Notes: generated from the letters alone by a model not told the origin. Counted from the first letter of the stretch, positions 8,236-17,371 are shown. The stretch is DNA of 35,050 bases from JANQTF01 sp036835375 (GCA_036835375.1 DAITMB010000046.1:1-35050); one strand, 5' to 3'. A program made the numbers and translations.

Positions 8236-9309
8236 CTACATGCCGATGCCCAGTTGCAGCTTTTCAGCGTTATCGGCAAGCCGTAGAGAGCTGATGATTT
8301 CTTCAATGTCTCCATCCAGCGCTGCGGAAAGATTATAGAGGGTAAGGCCAATCCTGTGATCGGTGACGCGAGACTGAGGAAAATTGTAGGTTCTGATTTT
8401 TTCGCTGCGATCGCCCGATCCAACCATTGATTTTTTGAGGCTGTCTTCCTCCGCCTTTCGCTTGTCAATCTCTAGCTTGTACACCCGTGCTCTCAGGATT
8501 TCCATGGCCTTTTCTAAGTTTTTCAACTGCGATTTGCCATCCTGCATCGATACCCGCACGCCCGTAGGTTTGTGGGTGAGTTTCACCGCGGAATAGGTCG
8601 TGTTGACAGACTGGCCACCCGGTCCGGAAGCGTTGGTAAATTCCTTGATGATGTCCTTTTCTTCGATATGTAGCTCAAATTCCTCTACCTCTGGCATCAC
8701 CGCTACTGTGGCTGCGGAAGTGTGAATTCTGCCTTGCGACTCAGTTTTGGGCACCCGCTGCACCCGATGAACGCCTGCTTCATATTTGAGAATGCCATAA
8801 GCATCCTCGCCGCTGACCGTGGCGATAATTTCCTTGAAGCCTCCCTGAGAGCCTTCGTACACGGCAGTGGTCTCAAATCGCAATCCCTTCTTTTCGCAGT
8901 AGCGCTCATACATGCGGTACAAATCGCCCACAAACAGCGCTGCTTCGTCCCCCCCTGTTCCCGCTGCGATTTCCAAGACGACATTTTTGCTGTCGTTAGG
9001 GTCCTTCGGAATCATGAGAAACTTCAGCTCTTCCTCCACGGGGAGCAGCTTGGGTTCTAATTCTTGAAGCTCTTCCCGAGCCATCAGGCGGATTTCTTCG
9101 TCTTTCTCGACATTGAGGATTTCTCTCGCATTCTTGATGTTAGAAGCAAGGTCTTGGTACTCCCTGGCCTTAGCCATGATTTTGTCGAGGTTCTTATATT
9201 CCATGTTGAGCGCCTTGTAGCGCTTCATGTCGGAGATCACTCCGGGATCAATGATTTTTTGCTTTACTTCCTCGAATCGAGCTTCGATCTGGGCAATTTT
9301 TTCTAACAT
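8236..9309 (-). CDS. prfA: Peptide chain release factor 1
   Basis: This is a 357-residue class I release factor. The GGQ loop is present as 'SGPGGQSVNTTYSAVKLTH', which triggers hydrolysis of the peptidyl-tRNA ester. The stop-codon reading motif is P-K-T in 'RVQRVPKTESQGRIHTSAATVAVMPE', i.e. the PxT form of RF1 (UAA/UAG), not the SPF form of RF2. The N-terminal helical domain and 'RTYNFPQSRVTDHRIGLTLYNL' C-terminal block are complete. It lies 9 bases after the upstream beta-propeller-like gene and is the last gene of the lpxH operon. No RF2-like frameshift site is present. Confidence 0.96.
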   Translation of the reverse strand: MLEKIAQIEARFEEVKQKIIDPGVISDMKRYKALNMEYKNLDKIMAKAREYQDLASNIKNAREILNVEKDEEIRLMAREELQELEPKLLPVEEELKFLMIPKDPNDSKNVVLEIAAGTGGDEAALFVGDLYRMYERYCEKKGLRFETTAVYEGSQGGFKEIIATVSGEDAYGILKYEAGVHRVQRVPKTESQGRIHTSAATVAVMPEVEEFELHIEEKDIIKEFTNASGPGGQSVNTTYSAVKLTHKPTGVRVSMQDGKSQLKNLEKAMEILRARVYKLEIDKRKAEEDSLKKSMVGSGDRSEKIRTYNFPQSRVTDHRIGLTLYNLSAALDGDIEEIISSLRLADNAEKLQLGIGM

Positions 9310-9318
9310 ATCGGTGAT

Positions 9319-10206
9319 TTACTCTTCCTTGGGAACGGGGTACAAATGTACCGCATTTTCCGTCAAGAAATAAACCGAAGTCCCCCCCCAAAAAAGATCT
9401 ATCGGATCAGATACAGGCATAGAAACTTCTAGAATGCGACTTGTGCGTGGATCGAGCAGGCTGTAGCGTTGATGGCCTTTGAGCAAAATGACATTCCCCA
9501 GGACTTGAAAGCTGGTCCAAGGGTGGTTTGCCTTGGCCTCTAGTCGATACCTGAAGGTGCCATACATGTCAAACACCAGAAATTGTGATTGTTGTGGCTC
9601 TGCTACATAAAGGACATTATCGCTGCTGAGCCGAATCTGTCCAGGATGGTAAATCGATCCTGCACCATAGTCTGTACCACCAAAACTAAGTGTCCATTCC
9701 CCAAAGGAAGACAAGACATAGATGCGGTTGTCGAGTACATTCAACAAAAAAAGCTCTCCTGCGCTGTTGGCACTCATGCTGCCAATCAAGAGGTCGTCTG
9801 GTCGAGAGAGGCGATTGGAGCCGGGCAATTGCAGCAGCGCCAGCTCTTGTAGTACCCGGAGGTTGGGGTGAATCAAAGCGATGCGTTGCCGACCCTGGTC
9901 AAGGAGATAAGCGGTCTGACGGTTGGTGACATCAATGTCAGCAATTTCGAGAAATCCCTCCTCCCGATGGCTTTTGCCACCCAGCACCAGCGCGGAGTCG
10001 TAGGCAAAGGCGGAGAGATACTTGTACACCCTCGTTTTCTCCGTTGAAATGAGGTAAAAATTGTCTTCTCCGTCTGCGGTGATGCTGCTCGCTGCGGGGA
10101 TTTCCACGACCTTCCAAGCATCCCCCCACGCATATTGTCCCGCCAATGGAAATGTGGCCAAAAGGGTCGAGCTAAGGAGGGAGATAATTTTAAGGAAATT
10201 ACGCAC
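9319..10206 (-). CDS. Secreted beta-propeller-like protein (NHL-type repeats), function unknown
   Basis: The protein has 295 residues. An N-terminal signal peptide (MRNFLKIISLLSSTLLATFPLAGQ) is followed by repeating units of about 40-45 residues with patterns such as 'ITADGEDNFYLIS', 'IADIDVTNRQTAYLLDQGRQRIALI', 'GSMSANSAGELFLLNVLDNRIYVLSS' and 'IRLSSDNVLYVAEPQQSQFLVFD'. These resemble NHL/six-bladed beta-propeller repeats, a fold that usually binds partners or ligands. No lipobox or sorting domain is seen, so the periplasm is the likely location. It sits between lpxH (27 bases upstream) and prfA (9 bases downstream), an unusual setting that may reflect only shared transcription. Confidence 0.72.
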   Translation of the reverse strand: MRNFLKIISLLSSTLLATFPLAGQYAWGDAWKVVEIPAASSITADGEDNFYLISTEKTRVYKYLSAFAYDSALVLGGKSHREEGFLEIADIDVTNRQTAYLLDQGRQRIALIHPNLRVLQELALLQLPGSNRLSRPDDLLIGSMSANSAGELFLLNVLDNRIYVLSSFGEWTLSFGGTDYGAGSIYHPGQIRLSSDNVLYVAEPQQSQFLVFDMYGTFRYRLEAKANHPWTSFQVLGNVILLKGHQRYSLLDPRTSRILEVSMPVSDPIDLFWGGTSVYFLTENAVHLYPVPKEE

Positions 10207-10233
10207 GGAATGATGTTCTGATGACTGAAATGG

Positions 10234-11046
10234 TCAATATGTCGAGCGAAGCCCAGAATCATACAACTGCTGAGCGTCAATTGATTCGTACGGAAAAACG
10301 TCGAGCTCCGTCTTGGTTTCGTCGATCACCAAAAAGGAAAAGTACTGGATCCAATCCCCTAGCAGAATCACTCTTGACTGATCTTGCAAAGAATCGTCAA
10401 TCAAAGCGTGTCGATGGCCATACACGAAGTAGTCGATGTGCGGGTGTGTTTCCAGCATTTTTCGGGAGTGCACATACAGCCACTCTTGCGGGCCCCGCAG
10501 GGCTACCTCAGGACTTCGCTCTGGTCGATCAAAGTCATGGTTGTTGCTCATGCGCGAAAAAAACCTCGCCAAACTAATGCCCCAATCGGGGTGAAACCAG
10601 CGGAATAGCCATTTTGACAAGGGGTGCACGAACACCGATTTCATGAATTTGTAGCCATGGTCACCGGGGCCAAGGCCGTCGCCATGGGCGAGATAGTAGG
10701 TCTTGCCATGCCACTCGCGCAAAATGGGACCCTGGTGGACTGGAATACCGAGCTCTTTCGGAAAATAGTCCCTGAGCCACAAGTCGTGGTTGCCGGTGAA
10801 AATTTGAACATCAATCCCGGCATCGACCAGTTCTGCCAGCTTGCCCAGCAACCTCACGTGTCCCTTAGGCACCGCATGACGATATTCAAACCAGAAGTCA
10901 AAGACATCGCCTACCAGGTATATGGCCTGCGCATCGTCTCGGATTTTGTCAAGCCACTTCACGAAATGGCGCTCCCTCGGCAGGCTTCTCTCCAGCGTAG
11001 GAGCACCAAAGTGCATGTCGGAAGCAAGATAAATGCGTTGACCCAT
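10234..11046 (-). CDS. lpxH: UDP-2,3-diacylglucosamine diphosphatase, LpxH-type
   Basis: This 270-residue calcineurin-like metallophosphoesterase hydrolyses UDP-2,3-diacylglucosamine to lipid X in lipid A synthesis, at the inner face of the cytoplasmic membrane. Metal-binding motifs are in order: D10-M-H12 (DMHFG), GDVFDFWFEY with D47, GNHD (N86, H87), 'LAHGDG' and 'YGHRH'. The GDVFDFW motif is typical of LpxH and its Bacteroidota homologues. The open frame extends to 11163, but the extra 39 residues are unlike the family, and MGQRIYLASD at 11046 fits the expected N-terminus. The ftsH terminator lies upstream, so this gene starts a new transcript that includes the propeller gene and prfA. Confidence 0.88.
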   Translation of the reverse strand: MGQRIYLASDMHFGAPTLERSLPRERHFVKWLDKIRDDAQAIYLVGDVFDFWFEYRHAVPKGHVRLLGKLAELVDAGIDVQIFTGNHDLWLRDYFPKELGIPVHQGPILREWHGKTYYLAHGDGLGPGDHGYKFMKSVFVHPLSKWLFRWFHPDWGISLARFFSRMSNNHDFDRPERSPEVALRGPQEWLYVHSRKMLETHPHIDYFVYGHRHALIDDSLQDQSRVILLGDWIQYFSFLVIDETKTELDVFPYESIDAQQLYDSGLRSTY

Positions 11047-11159
11047 GAAGAGACACTTTATTCTGAGGATCAAACCAACAAAAAAGGCGGTTGGATCCCT
11101 AAGAAAATGTAAGGGGAAGCGCGAGTCTCGTCGGCTATGTTTGTAAGACAAAAATGTAA

Positions 11160-11189
11160 GCAAAAAGCCACACTAAGGTGGCTTTTTGC
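11160..11189 (-). terminator. Terminator after ftsH
   Basis: A 12-bp perfect stem pairs GCAAAAAGCCAC (11160-11171) with GTGGCTTTTTGC (11178-11189) around a 6-base loop. The minus-strand 3' arm contains five Ts, followed by TTACATTTTTG. It sits 57 bases past the ftsH stop and before the lpxH start. The symmetric A and T runs would let it work in both directions. Confidence 0.85.
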
Positions 11190-11245
11190 GCAAAAGTGTG
11201 ACGGGGCACGCAGGCAGTTATTCGTTCGTAATCACGAACCTGTTG

Positions 11246-13210
11246 CTATGCACGGTCTTCTGCAATCTCTTCTTCCACGCCGTCATTCAACGGTTCAGGC
11301 AGGTGTGGCGCTACAGGTTGAACCGTAGGTAGGGCGGCTTGAAGGTCGGGATGATAATTAGGCTCTGGGAATGGTCTTGGGCCAATGAGTCGCACCAAGT
11401 CCTCTTTGAAGATCACCTCCTTGCGAAGAAGCTCTTGCGCAATGGCTTCAAGCGCAGGCCGCTGCTCTTTGAGAATCTTTTTGGTACGCAGATAAGATTC
11501 ATCAATGATCTTCCTTACCTCTTGATCGATCACCTGAGAAGTGGCATCGGAATAAGGCTTGGTGAAGTTGTACTCCTGATCTGATTTGAAAGAAACTTGC
11601 CCCACGGCAGCATTCATCCCGTAGCGAGTCACGATGGCGTAGGCACTCTCTGTGATGCGCTCCAAATCATTCTGGGCACCAGTAGAGACTTCGCCAAACA
11701 CAATTTCTTCAGCACCTCGACCACCAAGTGCGGTACACATGAAGTCCAGCAATTGACTGTAGGTGTAGAGATATTGTTCCTTTGGCAAGTATTGCGCGTA
11801 GCCGAGTGCGGCGATTCCACGTGGCACAATCGAGACTTTCACCAAAGGAGAAGCGTGCTCCAAGAACCAAGCAGTCACTGCGTGACCAGCTTCATGATAG
11901 GCGACGATTTTTTTCTCTTCCGGCGAAATGATCTTGGTTTTTTTCTCCAAACCACCAATTACGCGATCGATCGCATCCTGGAAGTCATCCATTTCGATGG
12001 CGTCCTTGTTTTTGCGGGCGGCGATGAGTGCCGCTTCGTTGCAGACATTCATGATGTCGGCTCCCACAAATCCTGGTGTTTGAGAAGCCAATAACTTTAC
12101 TTCCACCGTTTGGGCCAAGGTGAGGCGGCTGAGATGAACCCTGAAAATGGCTTCGCGGCCTACGATGTCTGGTCGGTCAACGGCGATCTGACGGTCAAAA
12201 CGACCTGCTCTGAGCAGGGCTGCATCAAGTACATCAGGACGGTTGGTTGCTGCCATGATGATGACGCCCGTGTCGCTTCCGAAGCCATCCATCTCGACTA
12301 GGAGCTGGTTGAGGGTATTTTCGCGTTCGTCATTGCCGCCTGTCATGTTCATCCTGCCACGACTACGACCTACAGCATCTATTTCATCAATGAAGATGAT
12401 ACAAGGCGCCTTTTCTTTGGCCTGCTTGAACAAGTCTCGCACCCGCGCAGCTCCCACGCCGACAAACATCTCGACGAAATCGGATCCTGAAAGGGAGAAG
12501 AATGGTACCTTTGCCTCTCCTGCCACAGCCTTCGCGAGCAGGGTCTTTCCCGTTCCGGGAGGGCCTACCAGCAACACCCCCTTAGGAATGTGCCCACCGA
12601 GGCGGGTGAATTTCTGTGGATTTTTGAGGAATTCGACGACCTCTTGGACCTCCTCTTTGGCTTCTTCCAGTCCGGCCACGTCATTGAAGGTGACGTTGAC
12701 TTTGTTCTCTTTGTCGTAGAGGGAGGCGCGGCTTTTGCCGATGTTGAAAATTTGTCCTCCTGCTCCCCCTGCTCCCACACGGCGCATGAAGAAAAACCAA
12801 AGCGCAACCAAAATGGCAATGGGGATGAGAAACTGCACGACATCACCCCACTGCGTGCGGGATTCGGAACTGAAGTTGACATTGAATTCCTGGAGGGTCT
12901 CACCTAAGTTATCAAATTCATACAAAAAGTGGAGGTGGGGACCTGTATCTTGTACCGTCTTGCCAGAAGCCCGAACTGCGTCTATCCCTTGCTTATTGAG
13001 GAATACGTTGACTTCTTTGCGATTGACTACGAGTACTTTCTCTACTTGACCATTTTCGACCAAGGATTTGAATTCTTGAAAATTGCTCTCAGTGGTTTCG
13101 TTATTTCCGCCAATGAGAAATGTTCCCAGGATGAAAAAGGCCAAAACAACTACATAGATCCAGTAGATGTTATTGTTACCCTTGGGTACCTTGTTGCGGT
13201 TATCTGCCAT
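11246..13210 (-). CDS. ftsH: ATP-dependent zinc metalloprotease FtsH
   Basis: This is a 654-residue membrane-anchored AAA+ protease that degrades misfolded and regulatory proteins at the inner membrane. Two transmembrane segments (about residues 14-35 and 115-140, ending in FFMRRVG) flank a short periplasmic domain. The ATPase follows with Walker A GPPGTGKT, Walker B IIFIDEIDAVG and the second region of homology 'ATNRPDVLDAALLRAGRFDRQI'. The protease has the zinc motif HEAGH and the downstream acidic ligand in 'GAQNDLERIT'. The C-terminal tail is longer than in E. coli and acidic (EEEIAEDRA). A candidate promoter lies at 13264-13294 and a terminator at 11160-11189, so it is probably monocistronic. 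Confidence 0.97.
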   Translation of the reverse strand: MADNRNKVPKGNNNIYWIYVVVLAFFILGTFLIGGNNETTESNFQEFKSLVENGQVEKVLVVNRKEVNVFLNKQGIDAVRASGKTVQDTGPHLHFLYEFDNLGETLQEFNVNFSSESRTQWGDVVQFLIPIAILVALWFFFMRRVGAGGAGGQIFNIGKSRASLYDKENKVNVTFNDVAGLEEAKEEVQEVVEFLKNPQKFTRLGGHIPKGVLLVGPPGTGKTLLAKAVAGEAKVPFFSLSGSDFVEMFVGVGAARVRDLFKQAKEKAPCIIFIDEIDAVGRSRGRMNMTGGNDERENTLNQLLVEMDGFGSDTGVIIMAATNRPDVLDAALLRAGRFDRQIAVDRPDIVGREAIFRVHLSRLTLAQTVEVKLLASQTPGFVGADIMNVCNEAALIAARKNKDAIEMDDFQDAIDRVIGGLEKKTKIISPEEKKIVAYHEAGHAVTAWFLEHASPLVKVSIVPRGIAALGYAQYLPKEQYLYTYSQLLDFMCTALGGRGAEEIVFGEVSTGAQNDLERITESAYAIVTRYGMNAAVGQVSFKSDQEYNFTKPYSDATSQVIDQEVRKIIDESYLRTKKILKEQRPALEAIAQELLRKEVIFKEDLVRLIGPRPFPEPNYHPDLQAALPTVQPVAPHLPEPLNDGVEEEIAEDRA

Positions 13211-13784
13211 TCGATTGTTTCCTAGCCGTGAAGGGAATGTTGATTGGTTTCGGTTGAATAACCTAAAATTAGACTTAAATGTTGGTTGGCCAAATTCCTT
13301 GGCTCAATTCTCGTTCCCGCTTAGCAATTGCTGACACATTTACATAGGGGAATTAATTTGAAGGAAATGAGGTCAGCAAAAGTGAAGCGGATGAAAGTTA
13401 CATTGGCTTACTTAGAAGAAAAGATAATCGAATGACTTAACGAGAGTCGATTAAGCATGGTTGAGGAGGAATTGTCCTAACAACCTGTTGAATAAATACA
13501 GCGATTTATACCTCAACTTCGCTGATCACAAGTCTCAACAAAAAAGTACATTTTTAAGATGCCTTCGCATTACGAATCTATTTGTAGAATGTTGAAGGGG
13601 AGTCATACCAGACGATTTACCTGCATCTTCGTTCCCAAGATAGGTTATGGATCCTGAAGACCCACCATTTGACTTGCCTCCATGAATTCGTTTTCGCCAT
13701 CTGCCGTTTTGTCGTGTTGGGCAACTTGTCATGGCAGATGGGCAGCCTTTCCATCTCACGCCGGAACACACACACATCTCTATC
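13211..13784. other. Intergenic region between ftsH and the SRAP gene
   Basis: About 570 bases separate these divergent genes. Apart from the ftsH promoter I see only a weak 6-bp hairpin (13499-13504 with 13519-13524). Short frames here have no family resemblance. No clear SOS-type operator palindrome was recognised upstream of the SRAP gene. Confidence 0.45.
13264..13294 (-). promoter_or_regulatory. Candidate ftsH promoter
   Basis: On the minus strand a TTTG (13294-13291) is followed after 19 bases by TAATTTTA (13271-13264), one base off TAnnTTTG. Spacing fits the Bacteroidota consensus. Transcription would start about 46 bases before the ftsH ATG. Confidence 0.4.
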
Positions 13785-14471
13785 ATGTGCGGACGATACA
13801 CCTACACACGAAAGCCAGACATCTCAACCGTCGTCTCTCCACCGGAAGAGAGTCACTTGTTGGGTCCACGCTTCAATATTGCGCCGACGCAGCTTGTGCC
13901 ATTGAAACTTCAAGGCGAGCCCGAACAACTCCATTATTTTCGCTGGGGCCTTGTGCCGCACTGGTCCAAAGATGCAAAGCAAGCTTACAAGATGATCAAT
14001 GCGCGGAGTGAAACATTACTGGAAAAAAGAACTTTTGCTCCGCTGGTCGGCAGTCAACGCTGTGTCTTGCTGGCGGATAGCTTCTACGAATGGAAGAGAA
14101 TGGGAAAGCAGAAGCAACCCTATCGAATCGGACTTCGCGACTTTGAGCCGTACGTAATGGCGGGCCTTTATGGTATGTGGTATCAGCCAGATGGTGAGCC
14201 ATGGCACACTTGTACCATTGTCACGACAGGTCCCAATGACCTGATGCAAAACATTCATGATCGAATGCCAGTCATCTTGTCGCCAGAAAATGCTGCTCGG
14301 TGGCTGGATCCAGAGGAGGAACCTGAAGCGCTCGTCAAGGCGCTGTGTGTACCGTTTGACGCTGACAAGATGGAAGTCTATCCGGTGAGTGATGCAGTCG
14401 GGAATGTTCGCAACAACGATGCGAGATTGATTGAGCCGATCAGGCTCTCTACTTCTTTGTTTGAAGATTGA
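13785..14471 (+). CDS. SRAP domain protein (HMCES/YedK-type abasic-site shield)
   Basis: The protein has 228 residues. HMCES/YedK proteins form a covalent thiazolidine link to abasic sites in single-stranded DNA and protect them. The catalytic Cys2 is present only if translation starts at ATG 13785 (MCGRYT); a longer frame from 13731 would bury it, so this start is well fixed. Other conserved residues are N72 and E76 in 'NARSE', E102 in 'SFYEW', and H158 in 'IHDRMPVIL'. The gene appears alone, between ftsH and a glycosyltransferase. Family members are often SOS-linked, but no operator was recognised here. Confidence 0.93.
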   Translation: MCGRYTYTRKPDISTVVSPPEESHLLGPRFNIAPTQLVPLKLQGEPEQLHYFRWGLVPHWSKDAKQAYKMINARSETLLEKRTFAPLVGSQRCVLLADSFYEWKRMGKQKQPYRIGLRDFEPYVMAGLYGMWYQPDGEPWHTCTIVTTGPNDLMQNIHDRMPVILSPENAARWLDPEEEPEALVKALCVPFDADKMEVYPVSDAVGNVRNNDARLIEPIRLSTSLFED

Positions 14472-14710
14472 TCTTCTGTGTGGAGTAAGTGTGGGTCATA
14501 TTTTTCCACTCGAAAACCTCCCTTTATAAGAAGCCAAAAGGGGTGTGTTGAGTGAATCGGCTGAATATCAGGAGGATATGTTTGAGGAAAAATTTGGAAA
14601 AAATAAAAATGTCCATTCGAAAGGGTTGAGTTCAAGTTTTTGGCAAAATATTCGATTAGTTGTGATACAGATTCATGAGTATTTACTAACAATGACATGC
14701 CGTGATTGGC

Positions 14711-14718
14711 TATTTTTG
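14711..14718 (+). promoter_or_regulatory. Candidate -7 element immediately before the GT39 gene
   Basis: The sequence TATTTTTG is an exact TAnnTTTG match ending 4 bases before ATG 14723. If used, the transcript would begin at or next to the start codon (leaderless). No TTTG is found at -33. Another exact -7 match, TATGTTTG at 14577-14584, would give a leader of about 130 bases; it also lacks a well-spaced -33. Confidence 0.25.
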
Positions 14719-14722
14719 CTGC

Positions 14723-16426
14723 ATGTCCATCTCATCTTCTCTTCAAAATCGCTACTCCTACGCTAGCCAGGAGCTCTTCTGGATGCTGCTTGGCTGGTTG
14801 GTGATCAACTTACTCCAAGCTGGGTTCACCGAGCTATTTCACGACGAAGCATACTACTGGTATCTGTCCACACGCCTTCAGATGGGCTATTCGGAGCATG
14901 CGCCTGGCTTGATGGTGTTGATTTCGCTCACCCACTGGATTCCTGGGGAGATCGGCGTGAGGTTGTTGCTAGTCCTGATGAACACTGTGGCTGTTTGGTT
15001 GATTTATCACATGGTGGCACCTCGCCACCCCTGGCAGTTTTTTTTGTTGCTTTTTGGGGTTGCTGGGATACACGTGGTCGCATTTTTTGCCGCGCCAGAT
15101 GCACCTCTTTTCTTTTTCTCAGTGCTATTCTGGTGGGCCTACCGGCAATACCTTCAAGCGGAGCGCATTCGGAATGTGATCTTTCTCGCCTTGATTATTC
15201 CGCTGATGCTCTACAGCAAGTATCACGGAGCCATGGTGCTTTTCTTTGTAGTGTTGTCGAATGTCGCCCTGCTACGTCGGAGAAGTTTTTGGGTCATTGT
15301 GGGCGTGAGCACCATGCTGTACTTTCCTCACTTGTTATGGCTCTGGGAAAATGATTTTGGGACTTTTCGGTTTCATCTGGGCGAACGCACACCCGAGGCA
15401 TGGTCTCCGTTGCGTAGTCTGGAATTCATACTAGGCTTTTTGGCGTTGAGCGGACCATTATTGGTGTTCTTTTTTCTACCTGGCGTTGTTCGCCGCTATG
15501 AAGAAGACCCTTGGGCGCGCTCCCTGAAATGGGCTTTTTGGGGGATATTCGCCTTTCTTGTATTGCTCACCCTAAAGAGTCGCGTCGAAGCCAACTGGGC
15601 AGCAACAGCGATGATTCCCTTATTGATTTTGGGATATCGAGAGCTGGAAAAGCGGGCGTACTGGTTGAAGCGAGCGCTGTGGGTGGCCGTTCCTAGCATG
15701 TTGATCCTGATGGTGGCACGGGTGTATTTGGTGTGGGATTTTTCGGATGAATTGAGAAAAATTCGTCCAGAATTCCACGGCTGGTCAGAATGGGCACAGG
15801 AGGTGGATTCGCTGGCAGATGGTCGCCCGGTTGTGTTCATCAACTGGTACCAGTATCCGTCCAAATACGCTTTTTATACAGGCAAAGAGCCGCTGAACAC
15901 GGTCAACTTGTGGTATCACCGAACCCAAATCAGCGAGTGGACAGCGCATGCGCCACTTCAGGGAAAACCAGCGATGATCATGTCCGCAGGATATATTCCC
16001 TGGACAGACACGATGCAGCATCGATCGAACAAGGAATTTTACTATATGCAACTAGATTCCTTTCGCAGCTATCCCGAAGTGTCGCTCATAACCGATGATT
16101 TGGTATGGTCGGCAGACACGCCTGAGGTCATCAATATCGTCGTGGAACTCCTACAGACGGGAGATACAGCCATCACCTTCGATCCTCAGGACGATGTGCG
16201 ATTGGCGGGACACATGTTTAAAGGCAAGCAACAGGTGAGGTCTTTTTACTTGAAAGACCCTCTTTCGCTGACCTTGCAGCCCGGGGTACCGCTACGGCTC
16301 AATTTCCCCTTGTCTCAGCGTAAAGGAATCGAGCCAGGTGAATACCGCTTCACGCTTTCGTTGGCCGTGGGGAACTGGATCCCCACCCGAAACGGCCCTT
16401 GGGAAACCGTCGTGGTGGTGCCATAA
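14723..16426 (+). CDS. GT39-like (ArnT/PMT-type) membrane glycosyltransferase
   Basis: The protein has about 567 residues. An early acidic motif, 'FHDEAYYWYLSTRLQMGYSEHAPGL', sits in the first large extracytoplasmic loop after one transmembrane helix. It matches the DE(A)YYW motif of the ArnT/dolichyl-mannosyltransferase-like GT-C enzymes, which move sugars from polyprenyl-phosphate carriers to lipid or protein. At least ten hydrophobic segments follow up to about residue 340, then a soluble C-terminal domain of about 220 residues. A GTG at 14702 could add seven residues, but ATG 14723 is preferred. Donor and acceptor are unknown; a lipid A or cell-surface glycan role is inference. Confidence 0.8.
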   Translation: MSISSSLQNRYSYASQELFWMLLGWLVINLLQAGFTELFHDEAYYWYLSTRLQMGYSEHAPGLMVLISLTHWIPGEIGVRLLLVLMNTVAVWLIYHMVAPRHPWQFFLLLFGVAGIHVVAFFAAPDAPLFFFSVLFWWAYRQYLQAERIRNVIFLALIIPLMLYSKYHGAMVLFFVVLSNVALLRRRSFWVIVGVSTMLYFPHLLWLWENDFGTFRFHLGERTPEAWSPLRSLEFILGFLALSGPLLVFFFLPGVVRRYEEDPWARSLKWAFWGIFAFLVLLTLKSRVEANWAATAMIPLLILGYRELEKRAYWLKRALWVAVPSMLILMVARVYLVWDFSDELRKIRPEFHGWSEWAQEVDSLADGRPVVFINWYQYPSKYAFYTGKEPLNTVNLWYHRTQISEWTAHAPLQGKPAMIMSAGYIPWTDTMQHRSNKEFYYMQLDSFRSYPEVSLITDDLVWSADTPEVINIVVELLQTGDTAITFDPQDDVRLAGHMFKGKQQVRSFYLKDPLSLTLQPGVPLRLNFPLSQRKGIEPGEYRFTLSLAVGNWIPTRNGPWETVVVVP

Positions 16427-16459
16427 GGCAAAAATAGGTAAACGGTTAGCCTACTGGGA

Positions 16460-16762
16460 TTACAAAAACCCCAACTCCAACTGCGCTTCTTCACTCATCA
16501 TTTCCTTGTCCCAAGGCGGATCAAAAGTCAGCTCAACCTCAACTTCCGACACGCCTTCGACCTCGCCCGCGCGCTCTTTGACTTCTGATGGGAGAATCTC
16601 TGCGGCAGGACAAGCTGGCGCAGTGAGGGTCATGAGAATGTGGACCAATCCTTCTTCTTTGATCGAGATTTGGTACACCAATCCCAAATCGTAGATGTTG
16701 ACCGGAATCTCAGGATCGTACACGGTCTTGATTTTTTCAATAATGGCTTCTTGTGTGATCAT
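16460..16762 (-). CDS. SufT/MIP18-like Fe-S assembly protein (DUF59)
   Basis: This is a 100-residue DUF59/MIP18-family protein. It contains 'IKTVYDPEIPVNIYDLGLVYQI' and 'LTAPACPAAEILP' with the conserved Cys51, followed by 'VELTFDPPWDKEMMSEEAQLELGFL'. The DPE(I/V)P, ACP and WxxxMMSEEA blocks match the SufT-type proteins of Bacteroidota SUF gene clusters. These assist maturation or transfer of Fe-S clusters. It lies 61 bases downstream of sufE and is probably in the same transcript. The rest of the SUF system (sufB, C, D, S) is not in this window. Confidence 0.88.
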   Translation of the reverse strand: MITQEAIIEKIKTVYDPEIPVNIYDLGLVYQISIKEEGLVHILMTLTAPACPAAEILPSEVKERAGEVEGVSEVEVELTFDPPWDKEMMSEEAQLELGFL

Positions 16763-16823
16763 AATGAAGTGGAAAGGTGGTCAAAATAGGCAAGGTAGAT
16801 CAATCGTAGAACGTTCGAATTCG

Positions 16824-17264
16824 TCATTGGGCCGGGGAAGCACCAGCAGCTTTGGCGGCCAATGCATAATACTTCATTTGCTTGATCATGGAGTTGAGCC
16901 CGTTGGATCGGGTAGGGGAGAGGTGCTCGCGAATGCCGATTTTATCAACGAAGTCAAGCTCCGCTTGGAGAATGGTGTCAGGGCTTTGGTCAGATAGGAC
17001 TCGAATCAGCATAGCAATTAATCCTTTGGTGATGATCGCATCGCTGTCCGCGCGAAATACCACTTGAGCGGGGTCGGTGTCCGCCACGAGCCACACTTGG
17101 CTTTGACAACCGTGGACAATGTTTTCAGGCGTCTTGGCTTCTTCGGGAAGCGAAGGGAGCTCCTGCCCCATCTCGATGATGTGCTGGTATTTGTCCATCC
17201 AGTCGTCGAAAAATAAAAATTCTTCTATTAGGGTGGCTTCTCTTTCTTTGATTGATTGGCTCAT
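16824..17264 (-). CDS. sufE: SufE, sulfur acceptor for cysteine desulfurase
   Basis: This is a 146-residue protein with the SufE signature 'VHGCQSQVW', where Cys53 accepts persulfide from the cysteine desulfurase SufS and passes it to the SufBCD scaffold. Further family blocks are 'FRADSDAIITKGLIAMLIRVL' and 'HLSPTRSNGLNSM'. Length is typical (~140). A strong promoter lies upstream (17342-17371), which suggests sufE-sufT is an independent transcription unit. No sufS is adjacent. Confidence 0.94.
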   Translation of the reverse strand: MSQSIKEREATLIEEFLFFDDWMDKYQHIIEMGQELPSLPEEAKTPENIVHGCQSQVWLVADTDPAQVVFRADSDAIITKGLIAMLIRVLSDQSPDTILQAELDFVDKIGIREHLSPTRSNGLNSMIKQMKYYALAAKAAGASPAQ

Positions 17265-17341
17265 GAGATCGCAGCGCGAAGTTTTTAATAATAACCGCTT
17301 GATTTGTTCTTCAACTCTGAAGTCGAGAGCTTGTTACAAAG

Positions 17342-17371
17342 CAAAATTACAAAAGGCTTCAGCCATTCAAA
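17342..17371 (-). promoter_or_regulatory. Promoter of sufE-sufT
   Basis: On the minus strand TTTG (17371-17368), an 18-base spacer and TAATTTTG (17349-17342) match the full Bacteroidota consensus TTTG-N17-23-TAnnTTTG without error. Transcription should start near 17335, giving a leader of about 70 bases before the sufE ATG. This is the best promoter match I found in the window. Confidence 0.65.

Noticed and set aside
14545..14766. 73-codon plus-strand frame upstream of the GT39-like gene
   Set aside because: It overlaps the start of the glycosyltransferase and has no family pattern.
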